Assembly: GCA_035687725.1 (NCBI GenBank)
Contig: DASRVB010000120.1
Location: 1 to 6,222 of the forward strand
Origin: JAICNR01 sp035687725
GTDB taxonomy: Bacteria; Gemmatimonadota; Gemmatimonadetes; JACCXV01; JAHWKZ01
DNA: 6,222 bases
Reading direction: 5' to 3'
The translations under genes and the position numbers were made by a program. Under the pieces are notes generated by a model. That model was given only the letters and a program-made list of their open reading frames with translations, was not told the DNA's origin and ran no database searches. Of the stretch, positions 1 through 5,571 are shown in pieces (position 1 is the first letter of the stretch; each line of letters begins with the position of its first letter).

Positions 1-1
1 G

Positions 2-577
2 AAGATCGTCGAGGGAGTCGCAGGCTACTTCGAGGGCGAGCCGGTCGACCTGCCGCTGGAGGAGCCCCCGGACTCGGCCTCGGAGCGCGACCACCGTATC
101 GTCCGCGTCGACGACCTGCCCTGGGAGTCCCAGAGCCGCGGACCGTTCGGCTCCGAGCGCAAGCGCATCGCACGCGCGGCCGGGGCGCGTAAGCTCGGCT
201 ACAGCGTTTACCGCATCGCGCCGGGCGGCCGTCCGTACCCCTTCCATTTCCATCACGTGAACGAGGAGTTCTTCTACGTGCGACGGGGCTACGGACAGCT
301 TCGCGACAAGGACGGCACGCGAGATCTCGATCCCGGTGACGCGTTCGCCTGCCCGCCCGGCCCCGAAGGCGCGCATGCAATACTCAACACCGGCGACGTG
401 CCGCTGGAGATCTTCGCGCTGTCCACGATGGAGGAGCCGGAAGTGAGCGAGTACCTGGACTCCGACAAGCTGTACGTGATGGTGGGGTCGGCGCCCGGAG
501 GCGATCCACGCGAGCGCGCGGTGGATATCGTCCTCCGGCGCGGCGACGCAGTCTCGTACGAGGAGGGCGAGCGCTGA
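2..577 (+). CDS. Cupin-domain protein (COG3837-like), 5' end outside window
   Basis: The frame is open from the left edge, giving 191 visible residues, and no ATG or GTG precedes an internal GTG at 257. That GTG lies inside the metal-binding motif, so the real start is upstream of the window. Cupin motif 1 is intact at visible residues 76-96 (G-x5-H-x-H-x4-E-x6-G; His82, His84, Glu89). Motif 2 follows at 112-129 (Gly112, His125, Asn129). A bound divalent metal is therefore expected. The tail with 'YLDSDK' and a final 'YEEGER' resembles the single-domain cupins of COG3837, whose substrate is unknown. Those proteins usually begin near the 'RIVRVDDLPWE' segment (residues 32-42). The roughly 30 residues before it may be an extended N-terminus or the end of another fused domain. 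The fold is confident and the function is not known. Confidence 0.88.
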   Translation, partial: KIVEGVAGYFEGEPVDLPLEEPPDSASERDHRIVRVDDLPWESQSRGPFGSERKRIARAAGARKLGYSVYRIAPGGRPYPFHFHHVNEEFFYVRRGYGQLRDKDGTRDLDPGDAFACPPGPEGAHAILNTGDVPLEIFALSTMEEPEVSEYLDSDKLYVMVGSAPGGDPRERAVDIVLRRGDAVSYEEGER

Positions 578-629
578 ACGCGGTTGGCCGCAGGCGCCAC
601 CCGAAACAATGAACCGATGGAGGACACGG

Positions 630-1223
630 ATGAAGAAGTCGCGGATCGTCGCGATCGTAGCTATCGCCGGCGCGGGGCTTGCGTTTGCCCAGGGAGCGCG
701 CGCCCAGGAGATGACGCCCGAGATGATGGAGACGTGGGCCAGGTTCTCGAATCCCGGCGAGCACCACCAGATCTTCAACGAGATGGCCGGGAGCTGGACG
801 CACAAGGTGACGATGTGGATGGCACCGGGCGCCCCGCCCATGGAGTCGACGGCCACCTCGACCTCCGAGCTGTCGATGGACGGCCGCTGGCTCGAGGACA
901 CGTTCTCGGGCACCATGTGGGGGATGCCCTTCGAGGGCCACAACCTGCTGGGCTACGACAACTTCCGGGAAGAGTACGTATCGATCTGGCGGGACAACCT
1001 CTCCACCGCCCCGATGATCAGCCGCGGAACGTACGATCCCGCGACGAAGACGTTGACGATGACCGCCACGGTCGACGACTTCATGAGCGGCGCCAGGGAC
1101 GTGCCGGTCCGCCAGGTGATCACATCGCCGGATGCGACGCACTCGACGATGGAGATGTACATGCCGGGGCCGGACGGCAACGAGTTCCTCAGCATGCGGA
1201 TCGAGAGCACAAAGACCCCGTGA
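630..1223 (+). CDS. Secreted DUF1579-family protein
   Basis: This is a 197-residue protein of unknown function. The start at 630 is preferred over the in-frame ATG at 609, because GGAGGA (619-624) sits five bases before it and the protein then begins 'MKKSR', a normal signal-peptide start. Residues 1-25 form a basic tip, a hydrophobic Ala/Ile/Val core and an 'ARA' cleavage site before Gln26, so export to the periplasm or outside is expected. The mature part matches DUF1579: 'MAGSWTHKV' near 52-60, then 'DGRWLEDTFSGTMWGMPFEG', then 'GYDNFREEYVSIW', alternating strands as in a lipocalin-like barrel. It has few cysteines and no obvious catalytic motif. It starts 52 bases after the cupin gene, so the two could share a transcript. 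Its stop overlaps the following gene by one base. Family assignment is from recalled sequence pattern; the biological role is unknown. Confidence 0.87.
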   Translation: MKKSRIVAIVAIAGAGLAFAQGARAQEMTPEMMETWARFSNPGEHHQIFNEMAGSWTHKVTMWMAPGAPPMESTATSTSELSMDGRWLEDTFSGTMWGMPFEGHNLLGYDNFREEYVSIWRDNLSTAPMISRGTYDPATKTLTMTATVDDFMSGARDVPVRQVITSPDATHSTMEMYMPGPDGNEFLSMRIESTKTP

Positions 1224-1474
1224 TGGCCGGCGGCCGCGAAGCGGGCGCCCCGGTCGAGGTCGCCCGCTTTCGCTGGCGGCACGAGGCGGAGATGGCGCTC
1301 GGGATCCTCGAGGACGAGGGAATCCCGGGCGCCGTCCTGGCCGACGATGTGGGCGGCGTCTACCCGGGCATCGGAAGCGCGCGCCTCATCGTCCCCGCCG
1401 AACATGCCGATCGAGCGCGCGTGGTTCTCGCCGAGCTTGCTTCCAAGGAAGGGGAGGAAGACGGCCGCGTGTGA
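1223..1474 (+). CDS. Small DUF2007-family (putative signal-transducing) protein
   Basis: This 83-residue cytoplasmic protein has no signal peptide or membrane segment. The start ATG shares its A with the TGA stop of the DUF1579 gene (TGATG at 1221-1225), and no good ribosome binding site stands alone before it, so translation is probably coupled to the upstream gene. The pattern fits DUF2007 (PF09413, named a putative prokaryotic signal transducer without a known role). It has an N-terminal strand ('VEVARFRW'), a helix ('HEAEMALGILEDEGIP', about residues 20-35) and a Gly/Val-rich middle. It ends in 'SARLIVPAEHADRARVVLAE' (54-73), the family's typical strand-then-helix close. A longer open frame in the same phase runs upstream to 584, but it lies across the DUF1579 coding sequence and is not coding. 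It is the last gene before the convergent toxin gene. Family call is moderately sure. Confidence 0.78.
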   Translation: MAGGREAGAPVEVARFRWRHEAEMALGILEDEGIPGAVLADDVGGVYPGIGSARLIVPAEHADRARVVLAELASKEGEEDGRV

Positions 1475-1506
1475 AATCTCCTCGTCCAGTGAAATCTCCG
1501 CATCCG
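1471..1506. repeat. 18-base imperfect tandem duplication at the DUF2007 stop
   Basis: The 11-mer GTGAAATCTCC occurs at 1471-1481 and again at 1489-1499, a period of 18 bases. Over the full 18-base units 15 positions match. The first copy contains the TGA stop of the DUF2007 gene. The duplication lies in the 47-base gap between convergent genes and looks like a local slippage product. I assign it no function. Confidence 0.6.
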
Positions 1507-1521
1507 ATGCGCTGCTCGGTA

Positions 1522-1869
1522 TCAGCGGATCGGTCGGGAGGACCCAGCCAATCCAAGGAACACCAGAATCGCCCGGTTCAATCGCAGAACGTCCTCGTCA
1601 TCGAGCCGCCCGATGCTTGACCCGAGTTTTTCTTTTGGGACGGTGGTCAATTTGTCCACCATCAGGCGGCTCGGTACACGCAGGCCGTTCATTTCGTTCG
1701 GTTGGATGGGAATGCGGAAGAGCGGAGCTTCCGTAGGATCTGTAGTAAAAGCGCAGATCGTCAGAGAGGATGTGGCGTCGAAAGCGTCATCCTGGATCAC
1801 TACGGCAGGTCTGGGTTTGCCGGCATAGTCCGCCCCGCCGGAAACCGTCCATATCTCGCCACGTCTCAT
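1522..1869 (-). CDS. mazF: MazF/PemK-family endoribonuclease toxin
   Basis: This 115-residue protein is the toxin of a type II toxin-antitoxin pair. MazF-family enzymes cut RNA at short sequence motifs and stop growth when their antitoxin is degraded. The family pattern is complete: 'MRRGEIWTV' at 1-9, 'GKPRPAVVIQDD' at 17-28, 'CAFTTDP' at 39-45, and 'VPSRLMVDKLTTVPKEKLG' at 65-83 followed by 'SIGRLDDEDV'. By alignment from memory to Bacillus MazF, Arg20 and Thr42 occupy the places of the catalytic Arg25 and Thr48, so the toxin looks intact and active. The start overlaps the antitoxin stop by four bases (ATGA), with GGAG (1874-1877) four bases upstream. The frame extends upstream to 1998, but that part overlaps the antitoxin and lacks family similarity. 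Its RNA target cannot be read from sequence. The surrounding DNA is more AT-rich than its neighbours, which suggests acquisition. Confidence 0.93.
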   Translation of the reverse strand: MRRGEIWTVSGGADYAGKPRPAVVIQDDAFDATSSLTICAFTTDPTEAPLFRIPIQPNEMNGLRVPSRLMVDKLTTVPKEKLGSSIGRLDDEDVLRLNRAILVFLGLAGSSRPIR

Positions 1870-2090
1870 CCATCTCCGAGTTCTGAGATGGAATCGATGA
1901 ATTCCTGGTCCCTCCGCGCTTCCTCGCTGCGCGCAGCCAAACTGGATTGCCGATGGGCCTCCGCCCTGAACTCTTTGGACCGGACGTCGGGCACCCAAAT
2001 CTGGATGGGTCGCAACCCTTGGCGGCGGAGCCGGTCCCGGTGCGCTCTCACCTTGTCTCTCGACGACCTCGACGAACCGGACTCGGACAT
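1866..2090 (-). CDS. mazE: MazE-type antitoxin (DUF3018 family)
   Basis: This 74-residue protein is the antitoxin for the adjacent MazF. It matches the DUF3018 type of MazE antitoxin: 'SSRDKVRAHRDRLRRQGLRPIQIWVPDVR' across residues 9-37, then an acidic/polar tail 'DQEFIDSISELGDG'. In this family the N-terminal basic half is expected to bind DNA and the C-terminal half to wrap and block the toxin. The start at 2090 is chosen because GGAG (2098-2101) lies seven bases upstream and family members begin close to the 'SSRDKVR' segment. A start at 2165 would add 25 residues that run through a palindromic DNA site and would lose the ribosome binding site. Antitoxin precedes toxin and overlaps it by four bases, the usual order for co-translation. 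It probably represses its own promoter together with MazF. Confidence 0.9.
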   Translation of the reverse strand: MSESGSSRSSRDKVRAHRDRLRRQGLRPIQIWVPDVRSKEFRAEAHRQSSLAARSEEARRDQEFIDSISELGDG

Positions 2091-2126
2091 GCTCGAACTC
2101 CGCTGGGGTACGATCCCGCTGGGGGT

Positions 2127-2140
2127 GGTTACATGTAACC
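2127..2140. promoter_or_regulatory. 14-base perfect palindrome, candidate mazEF operator
   Basis: GGTTACATGTAACC reads identically on both strands and lies 36 bases upstream of the mazE start. It is the longest perfect palindrome I noticed and falls where autoregulated toxin-antitoxin pairs carry their operator. A second, weaker inverted pair (ACCTA at 2138-2142 against TAGGT at 2155-2159) overlaps its edge. The palindrome is seen directly; binding by MazE or MazEF is inference. Confidence 0.6.
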
Positions 2141-2165
2141 TAGCCTGCCATTCGTAGGTATGCAA
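2137..2165 (-). promoter_or_regulatory. Possible mazEF promoter
   Basis: On the minus strand TTGCAT (2160-2165) and TAGGTT (2137-2142) are separated by 17 bases. Each hexamer matches the sigma-70 consensus at only three of six positions. Support comes mainly from placement: transcription would start near 2130, inside the palindrome, leaving a leader of about 40 bases with a good ribosome binding site. Read-through from the upstream glcDF genes is an alternative source of transcript, since I see no clear terminator after glcF. Confidence 0.28.
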
Positions 2166-2193
2166 AGGGCCTGCCGTTGCCGAAGAGACTTGC

Positions 2194-3546
2194 TCAGTGC
2201 AGTACGAGCGCCGGCAGCTCGTACGCGGCTCGCAAGAGCGACACCGGATGGACGACGCGGACCGGCGAGCCGATCGCGCGCAGGCCGGCCGCGATCTGCA
2301 CCATGCAGCCCGGGTTTCCGGTGACCACCATCTCGGCGCCCGTCTCCACGATACGATCGATCTTGCGCCGGCCGAGTTGGTCCGCCGCCTCGGGGTGGGT
2401 CAGGTTGTAGATCCCCGCCGAGCCGCAGCACCAGGTCGACTCGGCGAGCGGCACCACGTCGAGATCCGGGATCGCGGCCAGCGCGAGCCGGGGGGCGCGC
2501 GCGACGCGCTGGCCGTGGATCAGGTGGCAAGGGTCGTCGTACGTCACCCGGATGCCGAAGGAGCGGACCGGCCGCCGCAGCCCTTCGCCGACCAGATGCT
2601 CCGTCACGTCGACGACGCGCGCGGAGAAGTCCGTCGCGCGGTCCGCCCACTCGGGGTCGTCCCGGAACAGCTCGCGGTACTCTTCCAGGAAGGCGCCGCA
2701 CCCGGCCGCGTTCGACACCAGCGTCTCCGCGCCCGACTCCTCGAACGCCGCCACGTTGGCGCGCGCCTGGGCGCGCGCGTCCTCGCGTCGCCCCTGATGG
2801 GCATGGAGCGCCCCGCAGCACCGGAATCCCTCCGGCGACACGACCCGCCATCCGTTGTAGGCGAGCACCTGTGCCGAGTCGGCGTTGACCTCGGGGAACA
2901 GGATCGCCTGCACGCAGCCGGGATGGAGCGCGACCGTGCCGCGCGCCCGCGGGGCCGACTCGCCCGCGACGTCGGCGGGCGCGAGCTCGGCCGGGATACG
3001 CCGCCCGCGTGACTGGCGCGGGACGGGCGGAGCGAGCGAGAGGAATCGCGCGATGTCGGGCCGCCAGCGCTCGAGGCGCCTAGACCACCAGTGCATGCGA
3101 CCCAGGGTCCGCTGGTACAGGCGCAGGAGCCGCGCGCCCATCCGCAGCCGTCCCGGACGCGCGAGGGCCTCGAGGAGGAGGTCGCGCGGAAACGCGGCCG
3201 GACGACCGACGGCCCCGGCGGTCTCGACCGCGGCGCGCGCGTCCTCGAGCAGGAGCCCGAACTCGACCCCGGCGGGGCAGGCGGTCTCGCACGCCCGGCA
3301 TCCGACGCAGTAGTACATCGCCTCGGCGAAGGCGGGGTCGTCCATCGCCATCTCTCCGCGGGTCACCGCGCGCATGAGCCCGATCCGGCCGCGCGGATTG
3401 GCGCGCTCGAGCGGAGTCATCGCGAACGTGGGACAGGATGGCAGGCAGAGCCCGCACTGGATGCAGCGCGCGAGCCGGTCGCCGTCCACGTCGAAGGCCG
3501 GTGAGGCGGCGGTGTGATGGACGGACGCGGCTGCCGCGTCGGGCAT
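2194..3546 (-). CDS. glcF: Glycolate oxidase iron-sulfur subunit GlcF
   Basis: This 450-residue protein should carry electrons from the flavin of GlcD to the membrane quinone pool. Two ferredoxin-like 4Fe-4S motifs are present: Cys28, Cys31, Cys34, Cys38 ('CIQCGLCLPSCP') and Cys80, Cys83, Cys86, Cys90 ('CVGCRACETACP'). Two CCG (cysteine-rich) domains follow, with Cys211 and Cys243-Cys244-Gly, then Cys340 and Cys373-Cys374-Gly, and a closing 'NPGC' at 411-414. It is some 40 residues longer than E. coli GlcF (407). Much of the excess seems to be the N-terminal lead (1-20) and a loop at about 172-205. The ATG at 3546 is 17 bases after the glcD stop and has no strong ribosome binding site, so coupling to glcD is likely. 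The frame stays open far upstream through glcD, which is common in GC-rich DNA and is not a fusion. D-lactate oxidase is a possible alternative specificity. Confidence 0.95.
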   Translation of the reverse strand: MPDAAAASVHHTAASPAFDVDGDRLARCIQCGLCLPSCPTFAMTPLERANPRGRIGLMRAVTRGEMAMDDPAFAEAMYYCVGCRACETACPAGVEFGLLLEDARAAVETAGAVGRPAAFPRDLLLEALARPGRLRMGARLLRLYQRTLGRMHWWSRRLERWRPDIARFLSLAPPVPRQSRGRRIPAELAPADVAGESAPRARGTVALHPGCVQAILFPEVNADSAQVLAYNGWRVVSPEGFRCCGALHAHQGRREDARAQARANVAAFEESGAETLVSNAAGCGAFLEEYRELFRDDPEWADRATDFSARVVDVTEHLVGEGLRRPVRSFGIRVTYDDPCHLIHGQRVARAPRLALAAIPDLDVVPLAESTWCCGSAGIYNLTHPEAADQLGRRKIDRIVETGAEMVVTGNPGCMVQIAAGLRAIGSPVRVVHPVSLLRAAYELPALVLH

Positions 3547-3563
3547 GGGCGGGGCGGAGGCGT

Positions 3564-5003
3564 TCAGGCCAGCGCCTCCGCGTAGCGCGGGTGGCCGAGC
3601 GGCGGATGCTCGCAGCGCGGGCCGGGCTCGAAAACCTTGCCGGGGTTCAGCACGTGATGGGGATCGAGCACGGCCTTGATCTGGCGCATGAAGCGGACCG
3701 ACGCATCGCCGACCTGTCGAGCCAGGAACCGGCGCTTGGCGAGCCCCACGCCGTGCTCGCCCGTGATCGTGCCGCCGAGGGCGATCGCGGCCGCGAAGAT
3801 CTCCTCGAAGGCGGCCTCCGCGCGCAGGATGGCGTTCCGGTCGCGCACGTCGGTGAGACAGGTCGGATGGAGGTTCCCGTCGCCCGCGTGGCCGAACACC
3901 CCGAACGTCGCTCCGTGGCGGTCGGCGATCTCGCGGATCCGGACCAGCATCTCGGGGACGGCCGAGCGGGGCACGGTCGCGTCCTCGAGGATCGCCGTCG
4001 GCCCGAGCCGGGCGAGCGCGCTGAACGCCGCGCGCCGCGCGCTCCGCAGGTCCTCGGCCTCCTCCTCGCTGGTCGCGCGCCGCACTCGCCGCGCGCCGAG
4101 CCGGCGGCAGATGGCGCCGACGGCGTGGGACTCGTCCTCGACCGCGGCCGGGTGGCCGTCGACCTCGATTAGGAGGAGCGCCTCGAGTCCCTGGGGGAGT
4201 CCGAGATTTCCGAAGGCCTCGACCGCGCCGATCGTCACGGCATCCAGGATCTCGAGCGTGCACGGGACGATTCGCTCCGCCAGGATCGTGGCCACGGCCT
4301 CGCCGGCCGCCGCAAGCGAGCCGAAGCCGGCGAGGAGCGTCCGCGTACGGACCGGCTTGGGAACGAGCCGAACGAGCACGCGCGTGAAGACGGCGAGCGT
4401 GCCCTCGCTCCCGACGAGCAGGTCCTTGAGCCCGTACCCCGCCACGTCCTTGACGGCCTTGCCGCCGAGCCGCACCCACTCGCCGGTCGGCAGAACCGCT
4501 TCGAGGCCCTGCACGTAGTCCTTCGTCACGCCGTATTTGAGACCGCGCAGGCCGCCCGCATTCTCGGCGACGTTCCCTCCGATCGTGCAGACGCGCATCG
4601 AGCCCGGATCGGGTGGGTAGAAGAGGCCCTCGGCTTCGACCGCCGCGTGGAGATCGGCGGTGACGACGCCAGGTTCGACCCACGCGGTGGCGTTGGCCAC
4701 GTCGATCTCCTGGATGCGATTCCACGACGGGAACAGCAGCACCACGCTGGACTCGGTGGGCACGGCGCCGCCCGACAGACCCGTGCCCGCTCCGCGCGGG
4801 ACGACCGCGAAGCCCTCCTCGTTCGCGAGAGCGAGGATGGCGGCGACTTCTTCGGCGTCTGCGGGGATCACGATCGCGGCGGGGGTCTGGCGCAGCAGCG
4901 GGGTCGCGTCGGACGCGTAGGTCAGGAGGTCCTCGCGCGCGGTCAGCACGCGACCCTTGTGCGTGGCCTCCTGGAGCCCGACGAGAGCGCGATCGGTGAG
5001 CAC
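3564..5003 (-). CDS. glcD: Glycolate oxidase FAD-binding subunit GlcD
   Basis: This 479-residue flavoprotein oxidises glycolate to glyoxylate or, in close relatives, D-lactate and other 2-hydroxyacids. The FAD-binding PCMH domain spans about 40-220: 'PRGAGTGLSGGAVP' (69-82), 'YPPDPGS' (129-135), 'TIGGNVAENAGGLRGLKYG' (140-158) and 'GSEGTL' (198-203). The C-terminal FAD-oxidase domain has 'HAGDGNLHP' (372-380), 'TGEHGVG' (414-420) and 'LDPHHVLNPGK' (446-456). Everything expected of an active enzyme is present. The start is uncertain. The GTG at 5003 gives 'VLTDRALVGL', matching where many GlcD proteins begin. An ATG at 5057 would add 18 residues using rare-looking codons (cta, tct, cga) and would overlap the divergent lipoprotein gene. 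Neither start has a clear ribosome binding site. glcF follows after 17 bases. No glcE is seen, so this resembles two-subunit GlcD-GlcF systems. Confidence 0.95.
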   Translation of the reverse strand: MLTDRALVGLQEATHKGRVLTAREDLLTYASDATPLLRQTPAAIVIPADAEEVAAILALANEEGFAVVPRGAGTGLSGGAVPTESSVVLLFPSWNRIQEIDVANATAWVEPGVVTADLHAAVEAEGLFYPPDPGSMRVCTIGGNVAENAGGLRGLKYGVTKDYVQGLEAVLPTGEWVRLGGKAVKDVAGYGLKDLLVGSEGTLAVFTRVLVRLVPKPVRTRTLLAGFGSLAAAGEAVATILAERIVPCTLEILDAVTIGAVEAFGNLGLPQGLEALLLIEVDGHPAAVEDESHAVGAICRRLGARRVRRATSEEEAEDLRSARRAAFSALARLGPTAILEDATVPRSAVPEMLVRIREIADRHGATFGVFGHAGDGNLHPTCLTDVRDRNAILRAEAAFEEIFAAAIALGGTITGEHGVGLAKRRFLARQVGDASVRFMRQIKAVLDPHHVLNPGKVFEPGPRCEHPPLGHPRYAEALA

Positions 5004-5056
5004 GTCGTGATAGTATCGGTGGTAAGAGCCGCGCGGCCACTCTAGCTTCCGATGCA
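5003..5056. promoter_or_regulatory. Divergent glcD / lipoprotein start region, possible leaderless promoters
   Basis: This short stretch lies between the preferred glcD start (GTG, 5003, minus) and the lipoprotein start (ATG, 5056, plus). On the minus strand TACTAT (5010-5015) stands six bases before the GTG. On the plus strand TAGCTT (5043-5048) stands seven bases before the ATG. Both are TANNNT elements at the distance seen in leaderless transcripts, and neither start has a Shine-Dalgarno sequence. GATAGTATC (5009-5017 region) is also nearly self-complementary. No convincing -35 boxes are seen. This is inference from spacing alone. Confidence 0.3.
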
Positions 5057-5571
5057 TGCGGATCGCAGTGTGCGTCGCAATCGTGATGGTCGCCGCCGCG
5101 TGCTCCCAGCGCGTGACGACCGAGGAGGAGTTCGCGCGAGAGGAGCGCGAGCGGCCCCTCGTAGCCGTGCCGATGGGCGCGCCGGCGGGGAGCGCCGCAC
5201 CGCAGGGTGCGCCCATGAGCGCACCGGAACCGTCCGCCGATCCGGCGCAGACAATCGCCGGTACGATCGATGCGCCGACGGGCGCAGGCGGCGGGGTCCT
5301 GTTCCTCTTCGTGCGGCCGGCCGGTGCGACCGGCGGACCGCCGCTCGCCGTCCAGCGGATCCCCTCGCCGACCTTCCCGCTCGCGTTCGCGATCGGTCCT
5401 CAGGACGCGATGGTCGCGAGCGGCGTCTTCCCGGAGCGCGTGACGCTCGAGGCCCGGCTCGACGGCGACGGCAACGCGATGACCGAAGAGCCCGGCGACC
5501 TCTCCGCTCGCAGCGAGACCGCGCCCGGCGCGTCGGGCGTCACGCTCGTGCTCTCCGCCGAAGGCGCGTGA
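5056..5571 (+). CDS. Lipoprotein with stand-alone CcmI/CycH C-terminal-type domain
   Basis: The product has 171 residues. The N-terminus is a short lipoprotein signal: 'MRIAVCVAIV' then 'VAAAC' with the lipidated cysteine at 16. A charged stretch (22-34) and a Pro/Ala/Gly-rich linker (38-65) follow. Residues 66-168 resemble the C-terminal periplasmic domain of the cytochrome c maturation factor CcmI/CycH: 'IAGTI', 'VLFLFVRPAG' (81-90), 'PPLAVQRIPSPTFPLAF' (95-111), and 'LEARLDGDGNAMTEEPGDL' (131-149). In CcmI this domain binds apocytochrome c. The membrane helices and TPR repeats of full CcmI are absent, so the role here may differ. Its ATG is interleaved with the alternative glcD ATG in GCATGC (5054-5059). 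It overlaps the next gene by four bases, indicating a two-gene operon. The domain call rests on recalled pattern and is fairly sure; the function is unknown. Confidence 0.84.
   Translation: MRIAVCVAIVMVAAACSQRVTTEEEFAREERERPLVAVPMGAPAGSAAPQGAPMSAPEPSADPAQTIAGTIDAPTGAGGGVLFLFVRPAGATGGPPLAVQRIPSPTFPLAFAIGPQDAMVASGVFPERVTLEARLDGDGNAMTEEPGDLSARSETAPGASGVTLVLSAEGA

Noticed and set aside
384..1142. Minus-strand frame of 252 codons opposite the DUF1579 gene
   Set aside because: Its translation is low-complexity Arg/His/Pro-rich and it covers two well-supported plus-strand genes.
1499..1511. Hairpin CGCAT-CCG-ATGCG between the convergent DUF2007 and mazF genes as a terminator
   Set aside because: The stem has only five pairs and no T tract follows on either strand, so it is not convincing.
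1613..1828. Small plus-strand frame inside the mazF region
   Set aside because: It is antisense to an intact MazF with all family motifs and has no ribosome binding site or domain of its own.
2091..2193. Possible glcF terminator or small RNA between mazE and glcF
   Set aside because: I found no strong stem with a T run; the only clear structure is the palindrome assigned to mazE control.
3676..4518. Long plus-strand open frames opposite glcD and glcF
   Set aside because: They lie antisense to genes with complete catalytic motifs, have Arg/Ser/Ala-rich translations and no recognisable domain.
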